A stretch of DNA of 64,000 nt, from the NCBI RefSeq assembly GCF_022539315.1, contig NC_066315.1, positions 122,663,874 to 122,727,873 on the forward strand, in the 5' to 3' direction. Source of the DNA: Serinus canaria (taxonomy: Eukaryota; Chordata; Aves; Passeriformes; Fringillidae). A program made the position numbers and the translations under genes. This document shows positions 23,602-36,194 of this stretch, in pieces (within the stretch, counting starts at the first letter, position 1; the number at the start of each line of letters is the position of its first letter). A model generated the notes under the pieces. The model had not been told where the DNA came from, searched no databases, and worked only from the letters and a program-made list of their open reading frames with translations.

Positions 23602-26600
23602 CCTGCAGCCTAAATCTCCTGGCTAAATCCAGCAATGCATTAACAACACCAGTGCTGTTATCCCTTGCTGCTGGTTGTATTCCCTACACAAACACACTCT
23701 CACATTTCACAGTTTCACTGTGTTACAATGCATCAAAGATGTCTATTACTGACATTTTTTAGGAGATTCCTATTTGGTTTCCTACAAGGCACTTGCAAAC
23801 TCACTACAAATCTACAAAGTTCAATTTTTATCCTTTGATTTCTTAGCAGACAGAGAAGGAAACAATGCAGGCAGGACCCCAAACCATTATTACTTATAGT
23901 TTTGGGTGTTCTGTTTAAGGTGCATGCCAAACAAAAGCAAAACAGAAACAACTGACTATACCAGAAAAAATACAATAATTTGGACATGAAACACAAAGAG
24001 TGAGCCCTGTGTTCTGGATACACTGCTCTCCCAGATTAACAGAAAAGTAATTTCCTACCAACGAGGTATTGATCTCCACATTGCACACACAAGCATTTCC
24101 TGGAAGTGTCAGATGGTGAATTTATAAAGTCTGCAAGGATTAGGAGCACAAATGTGCATTTACTGAATTGTTTCAATACTACACATACCTTTCAGTCTCA
24201 TGGTTTATTTCAAATAAGTAACCTATATTTAATAAGTTTAGTGATTCAATTACTGTGAAGCCTCAATGTATACATGCAATAGGAAGTCAACTAGCTTGTT
24301 TTCAAGCCAGGCTAAACTGATCCATGCCACGGCTGTAACTCAACACACATCAGAGCACACATCAAACTGCACCCTTGCTGTTCCAGAAGAAAAAAAATAT
24401 TATGTCAAATCAACACATTCTACAGTGGAAGTAGACAGTCACAAGAAAGACTCAGCAACTATTTGCTTTTTTACTACAAACACTGTGATTTACAGAGAAT
24501 AAAGTGTCCAATTCCCTACAAGACATGACGTGAATCTGTTGGAATGACTTGACCAAATAGTGTTAGAGCATCCATAGCTTTGATAAGCCATTCATAATTT
24601 ACCATCTACAAGTGGAATCTTCCTACCTACCAGTGTTCTCAGATGGATCCCATTAAATCCCATTTCACAGTGGTCATGGATTTCTTCTCACACCCTTGAT
24701 TATAAAGGCAGGACTTTTTTTCAAACTTTAGATCATAATTTGACTACTGATGCCCACATGAGTGTCAAACAGTGGCAGTAAAGACAGGATGTCTTCAGTC
24801 ACAGATTGAAATACAGCATCCAGGACAACCAAAAGAAGAGGGAAGGCTTGGTTTGTCCTGCAATAGACCTATTGCCTCCCCAGTTGATGGAGGGATTCAG
24901 ATGAGATTCCCTGAGGAATCTAAAAGTGTGCCAAACCATTCTAGTCTGGACACAACACTTTCTTAAATGCTTCTAGCCCAGGGACTGAATTTAATGTTCA
25001 AAGTCATAACAAGGCACATGAAAACTAATTCCTTGTCACAACAGAGTGATGTGCTCTTCATGTATGTTCACTACTCAAAACTTATCTAGGAAATCAATTA
25101 ATGTTCTGCTTTAATGTTCTGTTTTCTTCACTGCTTTATTTGCAGGTTAAGAAACTGTAATCATTCACAGGGAAATCTTGGATCCTCCATAACCAAATTT
25201 TGTTATGGAGACAGGTTAGCATTGTTAGGATTATGAGATAATTGGGATGCACTCTGCTGTTTTCAAATGCCAGTGTCATTCTCCTTCTCTCTCCTGCCAC
25301 TGTTGGCAGCAACCACATGCAGAGGCTCTTCCCACAGTGCAAGATGGTCATTCCATTTCAAATTCCAGGCCGGACTTAGAACAGGATCAAAGTTGTGTGT
25401 GCATGCACAGAGCTGCACAGCTATGGGGACTGGGGGGGCACATTCCTATAAGCTCCTTCCTGACCACCTGCCCACCTGCCTGTGACTGTATGAGAAAGTT
25501 TCAGAAAGGTTTAAGGACATGTTTTCCCTTCTGTATTCTTGGTTCTTTCTACTGATTTCTGCAAGAATCATTGATCTAATTCCCTTACTTCTTCCACTGG
25601 ATTATACCTTATGATAGAGAAGTACAGCTTTCACATCTTGTTGGTCCTTGGTGAAGAACAAGAGTTGGTGCTTTTGCAGGTTTCCATCACTAGGGGAGAA
25701 TGAACAGGGAACTCCTCCTGCCCCAGTCACAGGGAGTAGACATAAACCATCCTGGGTATTTTTCACCCACAGAAATCAATTCTCTGATCACTTTTGTGCT
25801 TGTCAGGTTTTAGTTTAGCTGGTATGCACAGGGAAGAAATCTGAATTGCAGGATTCCTATTGGCAAGGTAATTATCATCAGACTTCCTTTGTCTCCAAGA
25901 CTCTCGGTTGTCTACTGGGTCTCTACTAAGTCTCTGTCTACTCAGTTTCTCAAGCATATTTTGATTTTTGCAATATTCTTAATTCAGAACTAGCAATTCC
26001 ACAGGTGTTTCAATATAAAACTGATCCCCCAAATGTCATGCTGATACACACCTTCCAGAGTACTGCTACCAGGTTTGACTATAAAAAGAAGTTTGATAAA
26101 CCTTTAGCTTTGTTTCAGTAGTTGCTTTACATCAATTTAAAGCCCACTAAATGCTAAAACCACTTCCAAGAATGTACACCATGAATTGATCTAGATTTAC
26201 TACTTTGACTTTCCTTGCCATCTGTCAAATTATAGACTTTCATTCCATATATATTGCCAGACAACAGCCACTAAATATAAAAAAATATATTTCAGAGCTG
26301 ACATTACTACCTCCAAAAGTCAAATAAATCTAAATACAAGTACATTAAAAAACAGAAGTGAAGGAGCTTTGATTAAACTCAGAAAGAATCTAAGCATATT
26401 CAGAATGACTGGTAAATGGTATTATTTGCATGAATAAAACACATTCAGAATGCAACAGCAGGAGGATAACAGAAGTCTGAAATAACCAGTGTAGATAAAG
26501 TAATTGTACCTGGTAGCACTCCAGATCTGGAGTACCTACTCCCAGTAGCAGCTGAATGGTATCAGTTGTTAGTAGTCATTTTCATTTGTTTTAAATTCCC

Positions 26601-28258
26601 TGAGGGTAACTGGACTCAAATTTAGGAGCTCAACTTACTTTTGAAAAAAAGACTGTGGTTAACTGTTAGAAGTATAACCTCCTATTAATTCTGATGTAAG
26701 AAAAATATGGGAATTTGTAAATGCATCAAAAGTACTGCATTTTTGTGTGACTAACTACCCTCAGAGTGAGAGACAATGAAAAATAGATTTAATGCTCTCT
26801 TGTATGTTTTAGAACAATTTTGTAAGGTAAATTTATGCCAGTAAAATTTTATTTTGTGCTTTTTATTGTATTTCCCTGTCCTTTTTAAACTTGGAATACA
26901 ATTTCAATTGATCTTGCTATAATACATGTTTAAATCAAAAATAGCATAAAGGATCAGAACAATTGTCTCCTTTAACAGGTAGCTTACTTGGAAATCAATG
27001 CACTAGAAAAAATGCATATTATTCTTTCTATCAAACATGAAAAATCCATCAGTTCCTCTAGCTCACTTATGTGCCACAAGAAACAACAATAGACTCTTGG
27101 AGTCTGTCAAATCTTGGATTAATAATAAATGAGCACCAAATGATAAACAGAACCTTTCACTGTTCTATTGCTGAAGATTACTGCAGGGTAAATACTAACA
27201 GGAAACTGAGCAATGTTAAACATACAGCTTGATGGATACATTATTTACAACCTGAAAATAAATCCAAAATTCACACAAAACTAAATGGAGTCTGTTATGA
27301 ACTAAAGGGCAAAAGTTAAAAAAGAATCATGTGCTTTGAAACACAAATTATATGGAAAATATTTTTAAAGTAACCAATTTTCAATATTTAGTTGCAGAAA
27401 TGTCCAGGGAATTTGGAATTCTCTTAGGCTGTACAACAAAAGCTTTTCATTTGTTGATGCTGCTGAGGTAGAGCTGTGTGATAACTGGGCAGAGAAATGC
27501 TATTTGGGAAGGGTAGAGGACCTAAAATTTCAGCAGAATTTTTGGAGAGAATGAAATTACCCAAATCAGAGTATGTTCAGAAGAGAGTCCTTGCTATAGT
27601 CATCCTTACAGAGCGACAGATCCCATTACAATTTCTCTTTTAGAAAATGAAGACAATAAAATATCTTCTGACACCACATTTTAATACAGCCAGCTGGAGG
27701 ATCATGCATTTAGGAATCTTACCTCAAGGATTCATGAAAGCAGTAACAATGAGGAGCATCTCAGAATCTCAATACAAAGTTAGACCAGCCATATCTTCAT
27801 CCTGTCATAAACAGGAAAGCAAGAAGAAATAGATGTTTAGAAATAAGTATTTGAGGGAATTTCTCTTTTGTTTAGCACATAAGTGAAACTACTAGTAATC
27901 TAATAGTGGTAACCCCTTGTATTGTCAAAAGTCTGTTGAAAACATGCCTCATCCTGAAAGTAGCTGAGTAGCACTGAGTTGCCTGTTTCTTATATGTAAA
28001 TCAAAATTACTTTTATAAAAAAACAGTTATTAAACACAGACCAAGGACATACCATGCTTAAAAATAACTCTGAATGTCTAAATTTCTTTGCCCAGATTCT
28101 AACTAGGAACTGCTCTGCTCACTGGGATTTTGAGTCCTCACCCACCACACTTGTTGCACCCTATAGTGCTTAGGGTAGGTTCTATCCAATCTGTCCCCCA
28201 TCCAAAGAGATGAGACTGCTGTGGAGGCATCTCATTAAACACAATGTCACTTTAGTCA

Positions 28259-28276
28259 CTCTCTCTCTCTCTCTCT
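28259..28276. repeat. (CT)n microsatellite
   Basis: About nine CT units, followed by GTGACC. Confidence 0.9.
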
Positions 28277-28723
28277 GTGACCATCTTAATGCTCTGATTT
28301 GCTGTGGGGAGGTTACCTATGTTTTTTGATGCCAGAGAGGGACCCCACTGTAAATAGTAAGTGTTTATGCAAAATGCATATTCAGGAACAGATCACAGCT
28401 TGGGAAGAATTGGAAATGTACTCCTGGATTTTGCAGCAATGGTGGGCAGAAGATTGTATAAAATGCCAGGAGGATTGCATTCAGATTCCTGGACAGTTTC
28501 TGCTACTGGAACTTGCATTTAAGGCTCTTCCTTAGAGGAAGAAGGGGAGGCAGCAGGGTAAGGTCTGTTAGTGATGGATGCAAGATAAGCAAATAATCAT
28601 CATTCCACCAAAGATTAGACTTGGAAATGAGGGAGCATTCATTAATCTACTCCTAACTCAGCTGTTCCTTCTTAACACCTCTCTTGAATATACAAATCAA
28701 GTTCTTCCCCCATCCAGGACAAA

Positions 28724-28815
28724 TGTTTTGAGTTGGACAGGACCTTCAAGACCATTTAATTCCAACCCCCTGCTATGGGTAGGGACATCCTCCACTATAA
28801 CAGGCTGCTTAGAGG
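28724..28815 (-). mobile_element. CR1 3'-end remnant, minus strand
   Basis: About 92 bp with the CR1 3' untranslated pattern in reverse complement: GTTTTGAGTTGGACAGGACC, then TTCCAACCCCCTGCTATGGG, then GGGACATCCTCCACTATAAC. The terminal octamers at the low-coordinate end are not clear. It is a short, 5'-truncated copy with no coding remnant. Confidence 0.88.
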
Positions 28816-30128
28816 CTCAAGGAAAGGAAAGGTCCTGGGAAAAGGAGTCACCTCTCTGAGCTTCATAGGCAAAGCCTAGTTCTATAGACCAGGATTTTCT
28901 TGGGTTTCCACATAAGAAAAGTCTTGTTACTCTACTCCAGAGTCCTCACAATGTTACATTGTCTTTTTCTGCTATAAAGATGATAAAAACCCCATCTAAA
29001 TGACCTCTGGAAAATAAATATATTAATAGCAACAACTCATCTTCCTTGCAAGAGCCAGACTTAATTCCAATGTAAGGGACTATGATAGAGTTTGATTTCC
29101 TAATAGCCCAGAGACCCCAGTAGGATGAGCACCAAACAGGGATGTGTATCTTCAGGACAATGTGTTCACCACATTAAAAGAATTTCTGTGAGTAAAGTTC
29201 AAAAGTAAAGAACAGGTAGCCTTTTCCTGATTGTTTTGCAGCCAAAATCTCAGACCATTTTATGACCAAAAATAATGATGCATGTATCATTCATTCTAAT
29301 ATCATTCCTTTCTCAAATACAAACATTAACAGACAATCATAACAAGTTCCCACAAAATTATTTTTTCAGTATAAAGGCAGAGAGAAGATATCACTAATCC
29401 ATCATTATCATTCATATTCCTTGCACAGTCAGCACTGTGCTTTCAGCCTTTACATTCAGCCATTCTCCCAAGGTTTCTACCATTTTCCCACTCTTTTTCT
29501 GCCTGGTCCTTGTGTTGGCATTTACTCCTGGACTATTGTTGGATTACCTGGCTGTACAGAATAAGTTATCAAACTCAACATGCCTAAAACCATATAAAAA
29601 AAAGGAGCACTGGGGGGTTCTTATCATTCACCTCTGGCAGGAATTTCAAGCTTTGCTTCTTTCAAGCCCTCATCTTCTTAGCCCAGTGGCCACTGAAGGA
29701 TGCAAAACAGCAAACAGAACACCACAAAATAGATGAGAATTTTCAAATCAGCTTGCTAAAAGGTAAGAACTAAAAATCTCAAGTGCTTCTCTGCTTGATC
29801 ACTTTGTACCTTTTTTACTGCTGCACTGGGCTTAGGAGAGTAGATAGAACAAAGGGTGAATGAATCACAGCTTAAATCACCATATTTTGGTGTTTAATTT
29901 TTCTTCTTCATGTAAAGATGGTGTGTATTAGGAGGCAGTGACATAATTAGTGAAAATCATACCAATTATATTGAGTTTCCATTAGCCCTCTACTGCACAT
30001 TCCCTTCTGCCATCCCTATTATATGCTTATTTCTATAATTCCAGGAAAGAGAATATGCTAGATTCTCCAGCATGAAAAGCTGTGAAAGCAATGGATTTAC
30101 ATGCAATGGGAAGTGTTCCTCAGCACTC

Positions 30129-30190
30129 AAACAAACAAAAAAAAAAAGAAAAAAAAATTAAAAAAAAAAAAAGAGGAAAGAGAAAAGGCC
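30129..30190. repeat. A-rich low-complexity tract
   Basis: A-runs interrupted by C, G and TT, grading into GA-rich sequence. An open frame across it yields a lysine-rich peptide that is an artefact of the A-runs. Confidence 0.9.
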
Positions 30191-30423
30191 TAAACTGTGT
30201 CACCAAGGGTGCTGCCTCCACATTGTTTCACCCTTCCAAGCCTCAGGGCCCCTCCTGCACTTTCTATCATAGTTTTCAAGAGCAGTCTCATCTCAGGTTG
30301 ACTATTATGGACTTCAGCAGCAAGAATTCACAGTCTTCTAAAGAATTACTGCAAAATCTTTTGTGTGAAATGCCCAAATGCCTTCCAAATTTCTATTCAC
30401 TAAATTCCATTGCAGTCAGTGAT

Positions 30424-30505
30424 ATTATATTACTGAGAAACAGGCAGGTTGAAATAAGGAGAAGGTAAGTGACCTTCCTAAAGTTGTAGTAGAAGCCAGA
30501 GGTAT
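30424..30505. mobile_element. Probable MIR-type SINE relic
   Basis: TATTACTGAGAAACAGGCAGG, then AGAAGGTAAGTGACCTTCCT and TAGTAGAAGCCAGAG follow the order of the MIR central region (GAGGAAACTGAGGC, AGGTTAAGTGACTTGCCC, AGTAAGTGGCAGAG). The GTAAGT inside it looks like a splice donor but is part of this repeat pattern. Divergence is high, so the call is moderate. Confidence 0.5.
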
Positions 30506-30861
30506 ATTTTAAACATCCTTGCTGTTCTCTGATAAGAGCAGTACATTTTCTTAGCCCACCTGCAATTTTGCAAGATTGTTCATGGTTCAATGAACATCCA
30601 AATTACCAGAGTACTAAATAAAATATGGCCCTGATATACTGTTTAAATCTATCATGGGAAACCTGTTCAGACTAACACCAGTCCAGTCATAAAAAAATTG
30701 CTCATGACAGCCTGGTACTAGTAGAAAGACTGAATTCAGTGCCAGTTACCATTTGGCAGAGACCTTTAGTTCCATGCTGTAATTTCAGGCATTTGCAGAA
30801 AGAAAGAGTAAAAACCATCACTACTTCTATATATTCTTAAGATCAGCACACTTGCAAACAG

Positions 30862-30876
30862 AAAAAAAAAAAAAAA
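30862..30876. repeat. Poly-A run (15 bp)
   Basis: A pure A-run after CAAACAG; no retroposed body is recognised. Confidence 0.85.
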
Positions 30877-31239
30877 CAGAAACCACAGCAAATGCCATGT
30901 GTTTTATAAACCTCAAAAGCTTTTTCTCTATATGCTTTCTGCACACCAAGGCACTCACTAAACCTGGCCCATCAGGAAGAATTCACTTGAGGGACTGTCT
31001 TGTTGATTTCTATCAGGAACCAAGGAAAGCAATTTTCCAGAGAAGATGCATGAAAAAACCCACACATTTCTTACCAATATTTCACTGAGGACAGAGCTGC
31101 AGAAGGAGAAACAATGGGAGTCATCCCCTTATACTTACCACCCACCCAAGAAAGTGGCAGTCTCAGCATAATCAGATCACCAGACTGCTCTGCAGCGTGG
31201 CCAGCCTTTGTTTCCTTTATGTGCTTCCTTTATTCCTTA

Positions 31240-31460
31240 TCTGTGCTGAAAATCAAAGCTTAATGGCTGACACCCATTTGTAATGAATCAGTGTGACAGA
31301 CAGAAGGGACACAATCATTACTGCCATCCCAATATATGCAAACAATGCTTTTGTTCAAGTGCCCTTTCCACACCACTTGATCAAATTGGACATGTTTCTT
31401 GTGGATCAGACGCCCAACCAATTTATAAACATCAGCTGTTTCAGACCAAGAGGTTTTCTT
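31240..31460. promoter_or_regulatory. Candidate enhancer with POU/SOX-type motifs
   Basis: A balanced, homopolymer-free block. Its core has an octamer-type site ATGCAAA (31336-31342) overlapping by one base a SOX-type ACAATG (31342-31347), followed at once by CTTTTGTT (31348-31355), another SOX-like site. TAATGAATC-, AATCATTA- and TTGATCAAATT-type motifs flank it. POU and SOX proteins bind such neighbouring sites in neural and stem-cell enhancers. The motifs are visible in the sequence; function is inferred. Confidence 0.3.
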
Positions 31461-31599
31461 AGCATTGTACATAGCCCTTTACTTCCCTCCAGTAACAATG
31501 ATGTCTGCTTTCTTTAAATAAATAATAAATAGAAACAGAGTGAACTGAGTCTAGTGAGAGGTTTTGAGATGGTAAAGCTTGTTTCTGCCTTTGTTCTAC

Positions 31600-31840
31600 T
31601 TCTGTAAATTATTATGCTGCAGCTACAAGGAGAACATAAGCCATTATGACCTGCAGCATTTCTCCAGGGATACAGTACAAAAGTGGTCTATCAGAAATGC
31701 AATCAATTCCAGAGATGACTGCTTCCTGCACGCTTCCAAGCTGCTGCTTTATAAAACAGCTCCCCATAAAAGGAGCAGGAAATGCATGACATCGTTTAGC
31801 AACCAGTCATTAGAACTTAATGGAGGAGGATTAAAATAAA
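31600..31840. promoter_or_regulatory. Candidate enhancer with CArG box and TTTATAAA palindrome
   Basis: This block contains an exact CArG box CCATAAAAGG (31764-31773), the consensus site of serum response factor. It lies within GCTCC/GGAGC inverted arms and next to GCTGCTTTATAAAACAGC (about 31743-31760), an imperfect palindrome with a TATA-like centre. GCCATTATGACC, GCAATCAATTCC and GTTTAGCAAC also occur. A TATA-like box beside a CArG box could be a promoter, but no open frame or transcript evidence follows. A conserved enhancer is an equally good reading. Confidence 0.3.
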
Positions 31841-32616
31841 AAAATGCCATGCTTACAGACCTTTCCATACATTACCACAGCCTTTAAGAGGAGGACATAC
31901 TGGTGACATATTGGTAGAGCCTTAACCCTTTCCTCTACCTTCAGAGACTGAAATATCCCACAATCCAATAATAATCTTATTAGAAGGATAAGTCAAACAA
32001 AAATCAAACCTCTGAATGAAAGATTAGATTTCTCCATATTTACCTAAAAAACCCTGAAATGGAAACGTGTTCCTTAATCTTAATTTCTCTGACCTGTCTT
32101 TCCTCAGGTGCTGTAGCATGGCATTTCTTGTTTTAGCAGTTGTCTCATTTCTAGTTGCCTACATAAAAGTGCATGTGCACTCCCTCTTGCATATGCTTAA
32201 GGTACAGTGAGAACAAACCAAATAACTTCTGAATTTATGTTCTTACTGATTTATGGTGAAGACATTTTTTATACTGAAAACACCTGGTCCACAGTATCAT
32301 GTACATTGACAATAATTCTGGCATGGCTTTTTTCTAGAGGAAAGCAAGTATTTACAGCTACAGCAGAATGCTGGTGATGAAGTCATTCTTATCACAATCA
32401 AAAGATAACTTGAACAGTAGGAATATCTCCATCTCTTGAGGTTCAGCTCTCTCTAAATCACCCCCAGAAGGTTCTATGAATCTTTCTCCCCTCTGCAAGT
32501 CTTAAAACTGACGACTGCATGGTGCTGATAACCCATATCTTATAAATGCTTTTCCCACTATATGTTAAATTAAGTCGCTAAAAATAAGCTACAGATCATC
32601 TAGCTTTAAAAAGCAC

Positions 32617-32650
32617 ATTACGTATCTCTTAATGATTACATATCTCTTAA
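32617..32650. repeat. Short direct repeat (16 bp x 2)
   Basis: ATTACGTATCTCTTAA (32617-32632) and ATTACATATCTCTTAA (32635-32650) differ at one base, a G-to-A change at a CpG as expected from CpG decay. The spacer is TG. Confidence 0.8.
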
Positions 32651-33518
32651 ATGACAAGTCTTTTCACTGTACTAAGCCAGGAGCCAGAGTAGGAAGGTAT
32701 GTTCTTTTTTGGCAGCTTTTCTGTCTCTCACACCACACAAGCACTTGGGAGTCAGAGCCCTGCCCGGCATGACAGAGCTACGTGGTCACACCTTGCCATC
32801 CCATAGCCTGAGGTTGTTGCCAACAAAGTGCAGTTACAGGAATTCAAGGTACTCAACTGGTAGGAAACAGCATCTTACAGTCCTGTGAGAAGTGTTGACT
32901 CACAAGGTTTGTCTGACTCGCATTAAATATTTACTGTTATTGGCTACTTTAATCGTTCAGCTGTAATAAAATATTCCCTGCAGCCACGCCACCCCAGGCT
33001 GTGATCCAGCCATGCTCCACACCCAAGGTGATGTCAGCAAGCCAGCAAATGCTGTCTCCTGCCATCTCCAAAGCAGTGTGGCAAGGACAGCTGTCTAACA
33101 CTGGGAACAGCTGCCACTCCATGACCAGCACCTCATCCAGAAGGAGCAGTTGGGAAAAGGTGTAGCTGAAAGCATTGCATGCTGAGGGAAACTAAAAAAG
33201 CATTCTGGCCATTTCTGACTATCATAGAAAGGAAGGAAGATGCCTTCTCCCAAAGCACAAAACTTTATTTCATCACTCTTAAACCAACCGATCTTCATTT
33301 AACTCAGAGTTTGACAATCCTCTTGTGGTTTTGGCACACACACAGCATCACCTGACTATACCACCTCTCTAAGGACAATGTTTCAAATCTCCTACTATTG
33401 CAATCAGACATTTCATTCCTCATGTCACAAATGTCAAATATAATGTTGCTGTTTATTGCTAGAAATCATCATGTTCAACCCAAAGCTAGATTTATTTCAC
33501 TACTATACAAAAGCATTC

Positions 33519-33541
33519 ATATATATATTATATATATATAT
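33519..33541. repeat. (AT)n microsatellite
   Basis: An AT dinucleotide run broken once by TT. Confidence 0.9.
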
Positions 33542-36131
33542 GAGAAAAAAACACTATTCTTCATGCCAAAAAATGACATAAACACCAAGACTAAGAAACT
33601 TGAGGTGTCCCTCAGCTCTCTTCCTTTATTCCAACTGCACATTTAACACACCCAGCTTTTTTTACAGCTGTGAAATTATGCAATGTTGCAACAATAAAGC
33701 TTAATTTAAAATGAACATAAAGTATCAACAGGAAACTCTGTCTGCTTTAAATTATTATCCTCTAATATTGCAGTGGTTTAGAGTTCAGGTAGCCTGTGAT
33801 TTTGAAAATCATATAAATGACTAATTTAAAACTTCCTTAGAAAAACACACTTTAATTTAGTATGCACAGGTTTTTGAGAAGCATTTCTAGTGAGGGAATC
33901 ACCAGCACCAGCCACAAAAGTAAAATTCAGATCTAACTGTCTATTCCAAGCTCAATTTCACAGCACTTCTTATATCTAATATTAAAAAAAAAGGTATATA
34001 GAAACAAAAATAATACAAGAAAGGACACAACACTGCCTCAGAGCAAGAGCATACTATGTTGTGCTTTCAGCTGTGGTCATGAGGTGACATGTAGGGAAGA
34101 AAAAGAAAAGGGAACAAAGGGGATCTACCCACTTTCAGCCAGAGATTTTACAGTTCTGGCACAACTGGTAATCCAGTTAGTAAATTTCAACATATCTCTC
34201 TCCCAAGCATTTGTCCAGTCTGCTTTCACACCCACCTATGTGAAACACCCTTTAACAAGGAGCTCCACAGGTTCACTGCATGCCACACAAAGAACCATAT
34301 CCTTTCTTTTGTTTTAAACCTGACTCAAATTAATGCAATTAACTTAATTCTATGAGATCTGCTTCTGAAAAATACAATGACCAATTAATTGATCTCTAGC
34401 ATTCCTCACCATGCCACTCAGAATTGTGTGGACCTCCCCCATACTTCCAAATCATTTATGTTTCAGGTTGAAGCGTTCACCTCAGCTATTCACATTGTGC
34501 AGTAGATAATAGGAGTGCATTTGTAAAACAAAATTATTGATGTAGAGTCTCCAGGACCCTGAGCAAGCTTTTTTCTTCCAATTAGTATAAAAATGGTCCT
34601 GCAGATTGTATAGTCATTAGCAGTTGGATTGCACTGGGCCTGTTCCAGAATTGCACTAGGCATGTTCCAGCATAGGCTGATTTTGTTTCCAAATGGAATT
34701 CAGTTCAAGTGCTCCAAGACTGTCCTCTGTTTCAGCCAAAGTGCAGTAAGTGAGGATGATTTGAAGATTTATTTCAAAATCACATACCTGATCTGGACTA
34801 AAACTGGCAGATTTACCTTGATTTTCCTTACACAGAAATTGCTCCATAACTGTGAATTATCCTTGTCACTATGCACTGAACCTTTTCCCCTTTAAGGAGA
34901 TACTTTTTGAAGATGGGAGGAGCAGAATTGCACACAGCCATGAAAGTGTGGGAAATCCATTAATGTATTTGCTTTCATAATGATGTCTTCTGTTTTCTCC
35001 TTTATTTCTTTCTCTATATTTATTTTTGTTTTCTATTCATACTGCTGCTGAACACTAAGCTGACAGTATCATGGTCCTCAAGGTCTCATTCCTGAGTTGT
35101 AATGGTCTCTCAAAACTCAACATTTTACATGTTAAGTCAAAATTGCTTTCCCCTGTATGCATTACTATACATTTACCCATGTATCTCATTTTGACACACA
35201 TGTGAAATCTAAGAATTGATTGAAACGTCTCACATAGCACAAAAGTCAATTAATCAGCCAGTTATGACCCACAATGTTCTTTTGAGGTATGTAAGCATTA
35301 TTATGTCCACTTAAATGCTGTTATATTTTCAAGAGCTAAACTCATTTGGAAAAGCAAAGTCAAAAAAAGGGGGGAGTATTTTATCACTGGAGCAATGAAT
35401 TTCCCCTAAATTTCTCCTACTTTTAGTAGATTAAAAACTTGCCACAACTAGAAAGGAACATTGGAAAACCCTTCAGATAGAGCTACTTCCAGCACAGATC
35501 CTCCAGTTAATATGCAATTTGGGACCACCAGTATCACCTAAACAACACGTTATAACCTTGGGCTCTCATGTCAGAAAAGAGCATCCAAAAGTTAATTATG
35601 CTTTTGAATTGCCTGGCTGTTCCTCACCACTTGCCAGGAGCAACCTTAGGAAGGACACTCAGATGATCCAGGCAGCAGCACTCTCTGGTAATAGTAACTC
35701 AAGTTCAAATAAGCACAGCCTAGCTCCCTCTTTTTCATCAGGGATATTAAAGGTTTCTAAATTTAATACAAAGCTGCTGAATTTTAAAAATTTTAATGCA
35801 TAACACCAGATGATAGGCTCTTGGAATAATTCTTGAAAACAGAAAACATATAAAAAGAGGCATTTCAGCTCAGATCTAAATTCTGGCAGGACATAACAGA
35901 CATCTTAGTCAGCCAATACATCAGACTTTTTTATGGGAATAGCTTAACTAAAAAAAAAAAAACCCTCACATTTTAATTTCAGATTTCAATTACTTGGTCC
36001 AAAAATTTGCATTGTAGCTTTTTTTTTCTATCTTAAGGAAAGATTGAGATATATGAATATTCCAGAATTAAAACAGAGAAGAAAGATGTTAATCTGGAAA
36101 TCATGAGATCAGATCTACTTAATGCATTCTA

Positions 36132-36194
36132 TCATATAAAATATATTTATTGTATAATTTAAATATATTTAATATATTCATATTTAATATATAC
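36132..36194. repeat. AT-rich low-complexity tract
   Basis: About 60 bp made almost wholly of A and T, with repeated AAATATATTTA-like words. Confidence 0.85.

Larger units (their letters stand above)
21560..28723. other. Gene-free stretch with a probable MIR relic
   Basis: No gene is recognised. The block 22780-23130 has balanced composition, a TTTAATGAAG motif and an ACATTCAATTTGAATGT near-palindrome (about 23106-23122), so it is a possible conserved element. A CT-rich tract at 23465-23502 precedes the MIR-like sequence at 23526. A (CT)n repeat lies at 28259-28276. Open frames, such as 25247-25555 plus and 23733-24023 minus, resemble nothing known. Confidence 0.6.

Noticed and set aside
30082..30468. 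128-codon frame with a lysine-rich start and a GTAAGT at its end
   Set aside because: The lysines come from the A-rich tract at 30129-30190, and the donor-like GTAAGT is part of the MIR-type pattern at 30424-30505.
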